Counted from the first letter of the stretch, positions 23,601 to 35,446 are shown. The stretch: 64,000 bases of DNA from Actinomucor elegans (GCA_026027325.1 JAMSLZ010000011.1:434001-498000); one strand, 5' to 3'. Numbers and translations are program-made. The notes: a model not told the origin generated them from the letters alone.

Positions 23601-25335
23601 AACAAGCTGCTAAATACGCTCAAGAAGGTTGTTATGTACTTGCAATGGCTCACCGCGATATGGGTGTATTGGGTAAAGATGTTACTATGGAACAAATCAA
23701 GTCCATGACTCGTGATGAACTCGAACAAGATTGTAACTTTGCTGGTTTTGTTCTTTTCCGTAACATGTTGAAGCACGATACGACTGCTGCTATCACTGAA
23801 TTGAAGGAGGGCGATACACGTACTGTGATGATCACAGGTGATACTGCTTTGACTGGTATTTACATTGCTCGTCAATGTGGTATGATTGAATCTCATCAAC
23901 GCGTACTTTTGGGTGACCTTGTAAATGGTAATGTTGTTTGGCACGATGTAGAATCTGGAGATCAAGTGGATGTAGATCATGTCATTGAACAGGACCCTCG
24001 CGAAGAACATGAGAAACGTGTCGAACTTGCAATCACAGGCCGTGCTTTTGAAGCTTTAATTAAGGAGGAAAGGATGCGCAAATATCTTATGATGACTCGT
24101 GTCTTTGCTCGTATGACGCCTAATGATAAGATTATGTGTGTTCAACTTCATATGGAAAAAGGTATAACGGCTATGTGTGGTGATGGTGGTAATGATTGTG
24201 GTGCTCTTCGTGCTGCTCATGTCGGTATTGCTTTATCTGAAGCTGAAGCTTCCATCGTTTCTCCTTTCAGTACCAGTAATCGCTCTATCATGCAATGTGT
24301 TGAACTTTTAAGACAAGGCCGCTCTGCTCTTGCTACTTCTTTTGCCAATTACAAGGTAACCTTTTCTTTGATAATACCTTGCCGACGGGGTTTACTAACT
24401 TTTCTTTATTTATAGTTCTTGATCTTTTATGGTGAAATTATGTGTTTCTGGGAATTGATTATGTTTTACTTTACTGTAATTGCTCCTCAACCTATTTGGA
24501 TCACAATTGATGGTAAATATATTGCTTTTCTTTTATACGCATAGAATATATAGGTTGATGATATTAATACTTTACAGGTTTCATTACTGTCACAATGACT
24601 TTTGCTATCACTCAAGCTCTTCCTGCAAAGAAGCTTAGTCCTTGTAGACCTACTGCCAAACCTCTTGGCATCTACACGCTTGCTTCATGTTTAGGTGTCA
24701 TCTTTGTGAACTTTTGGTTCTTGGTTGCAAGGTAACAAATTTGACATTGACATTTTAATAGATCTAGTTGATCTCACATTATTTATTGTAGTGTTGTTTG
24801 GTTGTTCCAACAAGATTGGTTCGTTTGTAATGAATTTGACAGTTTCGCTATTAATTCCTTTCAATGGTGGTTGATTGGTGACAACTTTGAGGCTGAAATC
24901 ATTGCGCTTGTTGTCATGTTCCAATTCTTCAACAGTGCAGCCATTGTTAACTTTGGTTCTGCGTTCAGACAATCCTGGTGGAGAAATTATACCCTTGTTC
25001 TCTTTTATTGCTGTTTCTTTGTCCATGTCAGTTTCCTTATCCTTGCTGACCCTAACCCATACAGTTGTATCTTCCGTATCAATTGTGGTACCGCTTCCAA
25101 GTTAGTCGAACTTGGTTATCCTCAGCCTACCTGGTACATTGAAGATTATAATTCACCTGTGCAGCATAATGTCTTGCCCAAATGGTTTAGATGGCAATTA
25201 TGGGTGTTTGTTCTGGCTAATTCTTTGATCAACATCCTTTGGGAACGTATATGTATGCTTTGGATTGCTCGCGATTGGGCTATCAAACGTACAAAGACTC
25301 ATCCTCGCAAAAATAGAGCTGTCTTTAAGCTCTAA
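20635..25335 (+). CDS. P5-type P-type ATPase with a secreted-side Cys-rich N-terminus
   Basis: Eight exons: 20635-20710, 20762-21571, 21639-21915, 21972-22235, 22306-24355, 24416-24512, 24578-24731, 24792-25335; 1423 aa. A signal peptide (1-19) leads to a Cys-rich segment (about 30-140, including CPTGYSFCGDGTCKESC), then membrane helices. The ATPase core has LTGEAMPI, the phosphorylation motif FDKTGTLT (about 752-759) and GDGGNDCGALRAAHVGIAL (about 1100). The last two motifs and the link RINLSGKVRIFCFDKTGT mark group P5. The helix-4 signature, PPALP in P5B and PPELP in P5A, is PLLPAA here (about 714-719). P5B members move polyamines or act on lysosomes/vacuoles; substrate here is unknown. Intron 1 is 51 nt and stop-free, so its retention would keep the frame. 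Intron 4 starts with a run of more than 20 T. Confidence 0.88.
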
Positions 25336-25635
25336 GCTCTTTTCATATTTATTTAATATCTTTTTGTTTTCTATTGTAATTTTGTAATTTGTCTTACTTT
25401 TATTCCCCCAATCAACCTGCGTTTGTAATTTAATCGTTTCTCAATAGACGAAATAAAGAAAAAGTATGCTGACGTTTGTCTGATAGAAAAAAAAGAGGGG
25501 ATGGATGTTATCATGTATTGATCTTAGATTTATTGTGAAATAGACATGGTCTAGTACAATAAGTTACTATGAACTATCGATAAATGCGGTATATTATTCA
25601 CTCTAATAAAATAAAATAAAGGTTCCAGTAGATAC

Positions 25636-25860
25636 AGCGATTCATTTTGAGCATAACCTACTAGTTCGATGCAACATTTGGCCAGGATATGTTGATTTGA
25701 CTTGCATGAATGTATGTAATTTGTACTCAATTGATAAAATATAATACACTAGTAGTGCCTTTAAGTTAAATGGTGGTCCTAGTAAATTCAGTTGCTCCTT
25801 CTGAACTTGTATTAATCATCAGATACGATATTATTAAGCCTAAATCATTAAGAGATTTGC
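25636..25860 (-). repeat. Two copies of the dispersed repeat (reverse)
   Basis: One copy spans 25636-25700 (cattttgagcataacctact, gcaacatttggccagg) and a second spans 25785-25860 (ccttctgaacttg, agatacgatattattaagcc, cattaagagat). Spacing is about 155 bp. Confidence 0.6.
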
Positions 25861-26160
25861 AGTCATGTGTAATAAGTGAAGGCACTGTTTAATTGCTTTG
25901 AAACGCATATAATCCTGCTACTTATTTTTATCCTGCCTGTACCAACAGTACAGAGATGTGATATTTTCACGATATAATCTTCATACGATTTTGCTAGTTA
26001 CTTGTATCTCAACTGTTCCAACAGTGTATCAGCCTAATCTTCTGATATTATGCAATCATGGTATACAATGTATATATCCTAAGCTATACAATAGAGAATT
26101 CTTGGTCTTCTTGTCTTTCTTCTGTTTCTTTTGAAATTGATGAAGTTACCCATTCATTCC

Positions 26161-26180
26161 TATATATATATATATATATT
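26161..26180 (+). repeat. TA microsatellite
   Basis: About nine to ten uninterrupted TA dinucleotides in an intergenic region. Confidence 0.9.
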
Positions 26181-26724
26181 ATGGAGAATGAAATGCTCAG
26201 CTAATGAATGCAAATGTGTACACAATTAAAGCCTTGCATAGTGATAGACGTACTTTAGAGAGCTGCCAAGAGAGACTTCAGCAAACTATTATAAAAAACG
26301 CTTACTGATATACTGATAAAGTTAGATAAAAAAACAAGTTCAAGTGGACATTCTGTTCTTATACATTGACTTCACTTTTTTTAGAACGCATTTTAAGTCA
26401 TTGGTGATACTTTTCAATCTATACATTTCAAACGCCTTCAGTAGCCTGAGTGCAGATGTCATGAGAGTGTGTTGAATTATTTGAATATATTTATTAACAG
26501 TCATGTAATTGCCCCTCTCTATACTGAATATATTCTTCTTGGAGATGTCTATGGCTTTGTAAAAGCATCCAAGCAATCAAGTAGAACTATCACTAAGACG
26601 TAAGTTTTGATGCGACATTCACATTCATCTAAATATATTTTTACTTAGTGTAGTAAGGAACACGCCTCAAGTGAAAACAAGAGCCTTAAAGATGGAATTG
26701 TATCTATCTATAGAATAATGTGAC

Positions 26725-26770
26725 AAGTATCTGCTGAGCACGCAGATCTGGTGTTCGAATATATATGAAG
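26725..26770 (+). other. tRNA-Ala-like 3' half
   Basis: The segment atctgctgagcacgcagat forms a 6-bp stem with a 7-nt loop that contains AGC in the anticodon position (Ala). It is followed by ctggtgttcgaat, a good B-box. Position 33 of the loop is G instead of T, and no D arm or acceptor stem pairs, so this is a relic or a tRNA-derived repeat rather than a working tRNA. Confidence 0.35.
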
Positions 26771-27029
26771 CGAATTAGCTTATGTTGATATTCGATTAGC
26801 GGATCATGGCCCTAACGGAAAGAAAAAGCTAAATGAAAAAAAAAGGCAAAGCCACCCCACAAGATGGGAGTTTTTCTAGAATCTTAGAACAATACAAAAC
26901 GAAGTCTGTTGGCATAAAGACCATTGGCATTATAATTAGTAGTACGATAGTAAGTAAAGCTAGTCTAAACTCATACTAAGCGTTGATTTTAATAGGGCCT
27001 TATATTACTGCTAAAATAATGCCGTTTGA

Positions 27030-27254
27030 TTATCTACATTTATCCCAGACTCAAAATTCCTGAGAATATCGCGGTTATTACCACCAGTCCTGGCATTGAT
27101 TTATAACTGCATACAAACTATCAAAAATGCAGCCAAACATCCAGAGAGCATCTGTACTTTGTTGCTGGGTGACATTGACAATGCCACCAACTGCTTTCCT
27201 TTTATCTTTGCTCTTGAGAACGCCAATAAAGAAAAAAGAAAGGTTCCTGACTGA
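27030..27254 (+). pseudogene. Coding-like fragment, orientation uncertain
   Basis: A 74-codon open frame without a start codon reads LLPPVLALIYNCIQTIKNAA and later LLLGDIDNATNCFPFIFALE. The opposite strand is also open across the same DNA (GGIVNVTQQQSTDALWMFG). Both have protein-like codon use, so I cannot tell which was coding. Probably a gene or transposon fragment. Confidence 0.2.
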
Positions 27255-28013
27255 ACTATTTACGTCTACTGCCACTACCATTATCAGTTCTTATTTTATT
27301 TTTTATATATCCTTATGTTTGTTGTTCAAGTATTCTAAGCAAATAAAGTTTATTTCATAGTTTTGACTGTATTATTTATTCTATTATTAATCTCCATACA
27401 ATTAAATGTTTGAACCTTGAGCTTATGCCTTAACTGTGTACGCAAAATAAAATTAAAAAACAATCTCGCGATTTTAGATTATTCGATACACGCCGTAAAT
27501 TCTGTACGGATTCTGTGATTATACTTGTTGCATATCAACTAATTGACTATTCAAAACCCAGATCTAGGCTCTAACTCAATGGTTTTTCTACTATGTCTGA
27601 ACTCCAAATATAATAATCTAAAGCATAGTCGGCACATCTGTGCGCATAGGCGGCAAACTTTAGATGAAAATGTTACCTGTTACTTATGCATTGCTTTTTT
27701 TGTGCTACTGTTCTCATACCAAATAAAAATATTATTTGAAACCGAAATTAATACAGCAACAACAATGATAGATAATTGCCCTCCAAAAAAAAATTACATT
27801 TTTTCATTATGTTATATTATAAACTTAAGTCGGCATCTCAAAAAAAAAACCCCCCAAGAAAAGAAGCGACTGTTGTTTCCGGAACTCATACTTTATCTTC
27901 AGCAATTGGTTAAGGAATTCCATTCGCCGCAATCAAAAGAGAGTTTTGGTTTCTTGAAAAGGGAAACCAATCAACTTTTTCCATTTTTTATCTTTTTCTT
28001 TGTTCTGTCAACC

Positions 28014-29686
28014 ATGCCACCTCAGGAGCCTATGATGGATGCCTCCACCTTATTGAGATCGCAAAACCCCTCTAGCGAGTCGCTAGATATGATGCGTAGT
28101 GACTATGTTCAAGGCTCAATGAAAAAGTAAAGCTTTAATTTTTATTTTTATTATTATTATTATTATTTTGCGTTTTGGACCCTGTCATTAATCAAACCAT
28201 CTTCAACAGATCAAAAAATACTGAATATACCAAAGATCAATTGGTAAGAAAAGGTTATCCTCGAAACAAGAGCCTTATAATAATTTTTTACATGTAGTTA
28301 TCTTATGCTAAATGCTTTGCGTCGGACGCTGTGAAAGCAACCTGTGGATTCATGAAGGTGTTGGATATCATCACTACTGTGCCGAGCCTCATCGTTCGTT
28401 TGGGCATCTTGTTCCCGCTACGTTTTGCTACACTAGGCGCATCTACTGTAGCTTTCTTTGTCACATTACCAATCAGTGTTGCATTAAAGAGTAACGATTT
28501 AGTGGTAATACATATTTGTTTGAACCCGTTCAAATAGAAAAACTACGCGCGGTTACTAATTATGCTTTTATAGTCGTTAGGTGTGAAATACTATTGTAAA
28601 GGTATTCTGTTCTCGCTGGGTGTCAAAGTAAATTACATTGGAAAGAAGCCTCGATTAAACGAACCTCATGTCTTTGTGGTAATGTATAAAAATGAAGCCC
28701 GAGATCTTTGTGAATCATTCCCCTCCCTCCCAAGATCATGTTGAATTCATCAATGATCTTTATGATATCATCCGAAATCTTTTCTGATCTCACCCAACAT
28801 TCTGAATTCACCCGAAATTTTGATGATTCACCGAGATCTTTTTATGATTCAATCCGAGATCTTTACGATTATTAACTGTAACTTTTGATAGGCTAATCAT
28901 ACGTCCTATTTGGACTATATTTTACTGAGTGCCAACCAGTTTCCTCACGCTGTTGTTATGGCAAGACATACTGGTGCGCTGGGTAAGTACACATATAACT
29001 CGTGAGCTGAACAATGGGAAAGCTCATCATGCTCAAATAGGCTTTTTGCAAAATTATGGCTTGAATTATTTGCATTCACTAACTTTTGATCGAGCAAATA
29101 TAACTGAGCGTAAGGACTTGTCTGAAAGGTATGTCTATTTTTTTTTTAAAAAAAAAGCCTGAGGCATGTTACTAATACTATTTTCCTTTTGTGTAGTTTG
29201 AAAAAGCACGTAGAGTCCTCTGATACATGGAAGAATCCAATGATTATATTCCCTGAAGGTACTTGTGTCAATAACAAGTACATTATTCGTTTCCAAAAGG
29301 GTGCTTTTGAACTAGGTGTTAAAGTATGTCCCGTTGGCATAAAGTAAGTTTTTGGATGTGGCTTGTTTTGAAGGAAACTTTCGAGTAAACGTTTATTTTC
29401 ACCTTGTAGATATGGCAGATCTCACGGTGATCCATATTGGGATACACGTAAAGGATTCATGTATTATGCATATTACAGGATGACAAGATGGCTTACACCA
29501 GTGGATGTTGTTTATTGCGAACCAGAATCACCTCGAAGGGGCGAAACTGCTGTACAATACAGCGATCGTATCAAAGATATCATTGCCAATAGCGTTGGGC
29601 TCGAAAAAGTAGATTTTAACGGCATGGCAAAACGTGAACTACTCAAAGCATTAATAGAAGAAAATGAGGCAAAGAAAGAAGTATAA
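28014..29686 (+). CDS. ER glycerol-3-phosphate acyltransferase, GPAT3/4-like
   Basis: Eight exons: 28014-28126, 28210-28243, 28298-28504, 28574-28678, 28892-28982, 29041-29128, 29197-29343, 29410-29686; 353 aa. The PlsC-type catalytic motif NHTSYLD (H156, D161) is intact, as are the FDR of motif II and FPEGTC (about 231-236) of motif III. The stretch VCPVGIKY followed by GDPYWDTRKG and the C-terminal QYSDRIKDIIA matches the GPAT3/GPAT4 group better than LPAAT. A hydrophobic region at about 75-110 should hold membrane segments. Family members acylate glycerol-3-phosphate or lysophospholipids at the ER in the first steps of glycerolipid synthesis. The protein is shorter than animal GPAT4. Intron 4 is expanded by a tandem repeat; intron 1 contains a TTA/TTTTA run. 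Confidence 0.87.
28698..28876 (+). repeat. Intronic tandem repeat, unit about 21-24 bp
   Basis: About eight degenerate units of ccgagatctttatgattcat fill most of intron 4 of the acyltransferase gene, making that intron 213 nt against 53-83 nt for its neighbours. Confidence 0.75.
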
Positions 29687-30998
29687 ATAATCGATCCCTT
29701 AACCTGTATAATAGTAATCTCTGTAAACAAAAAATCTCACATTAGGCATTACTCAAATCTCAAATAACATTATTCCCATTCAAAGAAGAATACAGAACAT
29801 GCATTCCGCAGAACACATTTTATAAAATGTTTGACTGGAAACTATTGAGAAAGGATATAGCTTTTATGCATTTGCGATCTGTTTGGAGTTTCATTCACTT
29901 TGATTGGCTTTTGGTGGTTAAATATTTGCTTAAGAGCGTTTTAATTGGATGTCGGTGATTAGACATTTCGCGTGGCAAACCAACAGAACATTGCGATCCT
30001 AACAATCTTGTTTGAAGAATGACGCTGAGGAAAGGCTATGTATTGGAAATTAAATAAAATATAAGAAGCATCCAGATCATTAAGCAGGCTTTCGAGATAT
30101 ACATTTGCTGTTAGGTTTCATTACACAAGGCATCTTCGAATTAACGATATTTTTCAATTTAAAGTTAATTTATGTAGTTAAACAGGAGCACTACTTTTTA
30201 CTTTAGTATTTAGTAACAGTCGAGTAACTTAGTGTTACTACACCAAAACAAGCTGCAGCTGAATGAATATGCAACACATGCATATATGTTATTTGATTGT
30301 ATTGTATATTCAAAAGTATTTCTGCCCGAAAAACGACATGTTTGCAACAGTCTATCTTGATATTCAAGTAGAAGAAGATACTATAAGAATATTTTATATA
30401 TACCAAGAGGTCTGCATGACCATTAAGATTTTGGTATTTTTTATTTGAAACTTCTCCCGTCTCCTGATCATCCATAACAACGTATTAAATGATAGATAGA
30501 ACTTCAAAACGAATACGTTAATTCGTGTTAGAGATTTTTATACAAGCAATATTAGACAGTTTTTTTATAGCGAGACGTTCTTTATTAAGCGGGTGGCATT
30601 TATTTCAAGTTTTCAAATGCAATTATTGGCTGGGTTATGTCTCAGAAATAGTCTTCTCGGCAAAATACGATTTATCTAGTAACAGGTTTCTCGCATCGTC
30701 GATAATATTTCAGCTAAAACAGAAAGTCCTATGATAGATATTATCGTATTATGTTGCTTGAGGATATTACCCTGTTTTTTGTTTACCATTTTAGCATGAG
30801 GATGTATGGGAAATAACTTTAAGAGTTAACTTGATGCTGAATAAACACATACACTGGTTTCCAAGTACAAATCAAGTATAAAGCCGAGAAATCGTACCCC
30901 TAATAAATGGAGGACTTTAAAGTTGCGGTATGTCTACTTAAGAAGCCTGGCTCACTTGTTTATAATATGTCGTATCTCTTTTTTTTTTCATTCGTACA
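29687..30998. other. Intergenic region
   Basis: AT-rich. Frames at about 30203-30475 and 30525-30734 have random composition and no splice partners. Nothing supported apart from the probable promoter of the CacyBP-like locus near 30960-30990 (T-rich leader). Confidence 0.5.
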
Positions 30999-31728
30999 AT
31001 GAGCATCGATCACTACCAAGAACTGAAAAAGTTAAAAAACATATCCACGGTTCCATCCGTTCAAAAGTTACTTGATGGTTTGATTAATAATAATATTAAA
31101 GAGGCACATAAGCCAATCGGACGATCAAAAGTAAGTGCAATTAGTTATTATAGAATTCAGAGTACTTATTGCACCTCAGGCAGAAATACAGACAGTATAT
31201 ATTACAACAGGTTATGCTTGGAGCCAAAACGCGACTTCTATCATGTAATATCCATATAACGCTCAAGAAGGTGTGAGCTAATTGCTTAATTTTCGGTAGA
31301 ATATACATCAATTTCAAAGATGCCAACAAACTATCAAAAGACAATTGCTCGCTAACAGTACTTTCTAGAAGCGTAGAGCTATTTATCGCAAGTATAGTTA
31401 CAGATCAGTGTTTCAATAACACTAAAGCGTGTTTCATAGTCAAATTATCATGGAGCAAATCACAAGTTCAAGATCAATCAGTTACACGATTATATTGATC
31501 CAAAGGAATTCAGTATAAAGGTAGCTTTTATAGCTCAATCTACTAGTGTATTAACCTTGTACATAGTTTAAAGACAGTAAGATTACTATAGTGCTTGCAA
31601 AGCAAAGTACGGGAAAAGAATGGCCAAAATTGAAAAGGAAAACCGTTCAATCAATATATAATGAATTGGAACGCAATCAAAGGAATACCAAGCCCACGCA
31701 TAATTTTGATACTCCATTCATAATTTAA
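30999..31728 (+). pseudogene. CacyBP/SIP-like (CS-domain) locus with a broken frame
   Basis: Coding blocks: 30999-31130 (N-terminal helical hairpin: SVQKLLDGLINNNIKEAHKP), about 31161-31244 (IQTVYITTGYAWSQNATSI), 31300-31520 (IYINFKDANKLSKDN, SRSVELFIASIV), 31567-31728 (DSKITIVLAKQSTGKEWPKL). Order and spacing match calcyclin-binding/Siah-interacting proteins: helical N-terminus, then a p23-like CS domain, then the TxW motif. The introns at 31245-31299 and 31521-31566 have good sites. The first junction fails: the donor at 31131 and all nearby acceptors give a gap of 30 nt or less and the wrong frame. A further frame change near 31439-31481 needs a 43-nt intron with a poor GTCAAA donor. Either a decaying gene or one with unusual micro-introns. 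Confidence 0.5.
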
Positions 31729-32094
31729 TAACCCTTTTCATTATCACTCTAAATCAGTCGTTCCACTTCCAATTTGATCTTTTTTTAAAAAAGAAAAAAT
31801 GAAGCTTCAGAACATTCATCTATACACTAGTAAAGCAATCTCAACAAAAAGATATTTCAAATTTGTATGAGAGGGATAACCAAAATTAGATTTGTCTTTC
31901 TTTTACATAAATGATTTCGTTTTACAAAATACTGTACTAATAACTTGAAAATGGCATACATAAACAATATTACATGTTTTCTGATCAAGATTCTTTATCA
32001 CTATAGGATATCTTCCCATGAGGTTGGAAAATATTAATCACGAATTCCATCTTTAGCTCAGTGGTGACTTTATTTTTTATTTTTTCCAATAATC

Positions 32095-32285
32095 TTACAC
32101 TTCTCCCTTTACTTTCCCAGTCTTGACTCTCTGATGATGATAAAGTTGATTATGATGACTAAAGCTAATGATCTCTGCAGCATTCAATAAAAAGTAATGC
32201 TAATGAATAGAAAAGTAGGTTATCTTTGATAATATTCGATACGAGTCTAATAATTTCGTGCTCAAGAATAAACATTCTCTATTAA
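32095..32285 (-). pseudogene. Coding relic, C-terminal end of a lost gene
   Basis: On the minus strand MFILEHEIIRLVSNIIK runs into a site that would be a 24-nt remnant of an intron ending in ttag, followed by HYFLLNAAEIISFSHHNQLY and HHQRVKTGKVKGEV with a TAA at 32095. The donor reads gataac instead of gtaac. Protein-like composition; family unknown. Confidence 0.25.
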
Positions 32286-33721
32286 AATGAATGGACATGA
32301 AGATAGATTATTAATAATAGTAATAAATTACAGTTATCGAAATTATAGCGACAAAATATATGCTTACTGAGGTTCTATTTGGTATTCTAACTTCCTTCAG
32401 ACAGGAATGGAGGGTCAAGTTTCTAATGGCCTTTGCACATGAACCCGAAGCTTTAGTTTTCTAAATTGGCATGATATAGCAGTGATGCATTTGACACATT
32501 CTCTGTGTGGTGAAATTCACATATGGTACTCTGCATATATATTAAAATACAGGACTTATTTAATCATCCACTACTTGAGGAGATTTGGATGACCGCTTAA
32601 TAGTCAATTAATGCAGAGTTGACATATTAAAAAGACCTTCGATTGCTACTAAAAAACCATTTCCTTTAAAGTATAAATACAAAAGATACAAGCTAGCCAA
32701 AATAACTTGACTCACTTAAAATCAATAAAACCCCGTAAAACGGTTCTAACTGATTTACTCAATTTTTGCCGCACTCTTAGGGAAGTAAGAGCATCCAGTG
32801 ATGTAGGACTCTTCCCTTCATGGAAGTGGATTTATTTTTATCTTTGAACCGGTATTATCAGTGAGCTTGTTTTCGCAGAAGAAGGCATCATTTAATCTAG
32901 ATACTTCTTTTTCCTAATATCGATTGTATACTCACTTTTATGAGTTTCATATTCATTGATTACTTCGAGTAGGTTAAAGGTGACCTTATCATCATTGCTT
33001 TCTTCAATTATTTTATAGGTGGTTATCCTTGTAATGTCACAGGATAGTACAAAGGATTTAACCTTCAAATCGCAATGTACGCAAATAAACATCTTTTTTA
33101 CACATCAACTTCCTTCATTTCTGAAACTTCCATTGCATTAACGGCTTGTTGATTAGTAGTATTCCTATCTCTGGTATCATTCAAAGTAAATTTTTCTGCA
33201 TCGAGGTACTTCACTCAAAATAATCTCAAGTACAACATTACCATTGATAGTCGCTCGATTAATGGTTTTTTCCTTTGAAGCTAAGACCAGATGTGTTCCA
33301 GTCGTATCAATCGTATCTCTGTTTCAGAATATTCTGAATGTCTTTCTACCTAATAGAGCGCTTGCATATAGGAATGAGCATATTAATATTGAAATTAGGG
33401 TTTACAGGCGGCATTTTTCTTGGAAAGAATTTAAATGTATGAAAGAAAATAATTCCAGACGTTTAATAATAGAGCTTGACTATTCAACAACTTTGCTTTT
33501 GGAGTCTGCCCATTTGGACAGATCTAATTCGTACTTGATAAATGGGAGTTTTTTTTTGGGGGAAAGGCTTTAACAAATACAATCGTAACTCGATAACTTT
33601 GTAAAAAAAAAAATACTTTCATATACCCTCTGATATTCTTTATAAGACGATTATAAATCATTCTAAAAATATTGAAAATTTAAAGATAAGGGAAACACTT
33701 ATATAAATTTTTCCATTTTTT

Positions 33722-33950
33722 ACATTGGCCAACCTTGGTTGAATGTCGTATCTAATAACTAGTGTATGTTCAGAATGAACTGTTGTATATACTAAAGTCA
33801 TTATTTAATTAAAATGCAGTAAATATATCTAATGTACATTAATAACTGCTCCTGTTTTAAACTAAATTGAATGATCATAAAACTTGTCAATGAATTTCCA
33901 TCAAATGGCACATCGGGTTAGTACTCCATGTTCAAAATGAACCACTGTGC
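33722..33950 (+). repeat. Two copies of the dispersed repeat (forward)
   Basis: Copies at 33722-33790 (ggccaaccttggttgaatgt, gtatgttcagaatgaactgt) and 33884-33950 (aaatggcacatcgggttagt, catgttcaaaatgaaccact), spaced about 162 bp. Confidence 0.65.
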
Positions 33951-34148
33951 TTAATGAAATTTTAGTTTGGCTCTAAACAGCGAATGTCTTGTTTGTTTTT
34001 GCATCTTTTGCTTTGTCTCGAGTTTTTTTTTATTCATACCAGATTTAATTGGCTGAAAAATTCAGTTTTTGTAAATCAAAAACCTGTTTCTGCCACTACT
34101 TGGTCTCGCTAATCATTCAGCTGACAGATATAAACTATACCAACAGAA

Positions 34149-34151
<3 letters not shown>

Positions 34152-34179
<28 letters not shown>
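34152..34179 (+). repeat. Poly-A run (28 nt)
   Basis: Uninterrupted A homopolymer in intergenic DNA. It could be the tail of an old retroposed copy, but no matching body was recognised upstream. Confidence 0.9.
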
Positions 34180-34182
<3 letters not shown>

Positions 34183-34514
34183 GGTCGATTACATCTGCCA
34201 TTCACTATCATCCATATTCTAAGATGCATCGTATTATATCAATTTTTGATTCGTATCGTTCTTTCAAGAGATTTCTCAACCAAACAACGTTCTCTCGTAC
34301 CTGTACAAGCAAACTGTCTCTATGTCCAAGTCCATCTTAGATGTATTTGAAAATATGCATTAACTAGTATAAATTTTTAAAAATACATCCTGATTGTGTA
34401 GAGCTTGGCAGATTAAAAGGATTATGGCTATCAAATGCAAAAAAAAAAGAAGAATAAGGATTTATACGATTTTCTTATCGAAAGAAAAAAAAAATATCAG
34501 TAGGATTTCGGTGC

Positions 34515-34600
34515 AAGTGATACTTGGTTTTACTCACACGGGCTTAAAGTAAGCCCTAGTACCTGGAGTTCAGGTCTCGCTTAAGGTTTTTACCAATGCG
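34515..34600 (+). other. tRNA-like pair of hairpins
   Basis: The segment gggcttaaagtaagccc is a perfect 5-bp stem with a 7-nt loop. After a 5-nt spacer comes acctggagttcaggt, a second perfect hairpin that includes a B-box-like gagttcaggtctcgc. A-box-like bases (ggtgcaagtgatacttgg) lie upstream. No acceptor stem pairs and T33 is absent. Confidence 0.3.
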
Positions 34601-35446
34601 GAAAATACGGATATAGCTGGTATATACAAATTAAATCGAGTGATATATATTTTTTTTTACTGAACAAACTGACACCAAAGCAGCACAAAGAGCGCAACCT
34701 TTGGTTGTTCTCCGCTTGAAACGGTTGATTTCGATCCAATGGGTGGCCTAAACGTTTAAACGATGTTAATTGATCTGTCTTTTTTATTGCATTCTATATA
34801 TCTTTTCCAATTTAACAGTAAATTGCTTTTGTATAGCCTGGAATCTCTTGATGAAAAAAGACTTTTTTTTTGTTTCAAGTTTGTTACACATTCATCAGAA
34901 AAGATGGCATACCATGTAGTTGGTAAAGCGTCTTAAAAAAACCATGCTTGAATAGATTGTATACAATAAGAGCATTCTAAGACACCAGAGATAATAGAAT
35001 GATTAAAGATCCGCTTACCGATTAACAATTACCAGTTGATTTGTATAACAAAGGGTACCCATTTGAAACATTTGTGTACATTTGGGCAATTTAATAACCT
35101 GATATCTCAAACGTAAAAAATTCTAACACTCTTATTGCAACTAATCGCATAATACTACAAGTTTTGATCTATAGCTATGCAAGGCGTTTAACTAGTCTCT
35201 ATCACCTTTTTACTGCCTCGATTTAATTAAATTTAGTAACCATAGAAACGAGAACCAAGGATAGAATCAAATCCGTGGGAAACTTGGGACCCAATCAGAG
35301 GGCTTGGATTAAAAGATCAAAGAAGTTTCTTTTATCATTTGTAACTCATATCTTTTATCGGGCGATTTATAGAAAAATTTTCTCTATAATTCCAAGAGCC
35401 TTTCTTTCTTTGAAACTTATATTATAGACTTTTTGCCCCGAGATTC

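Larger units (their letters stand above)
25336..28013. other. Intergenic region with repeats and relics
   Basis: Contains two dispersed-repeat copies (25636-25860), a TA microsatellite (26161-26180), a tRNA-Ala-like half (26725-26770) and a coding-like frame (27030-27254). Nothing else is supported. The acyltransferase promoter must lie in the last few hundred bases, which are A-rich. Confidence 0.55.
31729..35446. other. 3.7-kb AT-rich intergenic region
   Basis: Holds a coding relic on the minus strand (32095-32285), an isolated minus frame at 32892-33092 (FICVHCDL..., no partner exons found), a plus frame at 33244-33573 that looks random, two repeat copies (33722-33950), a 28-A run (34152-34179) and a tRNA-like hairpin pair (about 34515-34600). 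Confidence 0.5.

Noticed and set aside
27543..28013. N-terminal extension of the acyltransferase
   Set aside because: Open but of random composition, with A and C homopolymers and no ATG in a good context; the ATG at 28014 begins the conserved product.
33244..33573. 109-codon plus-strand frame as a gene
   Set aside because: Composition is random, there is a poly-T/poly-G end, and no splice partner or known motif was found.
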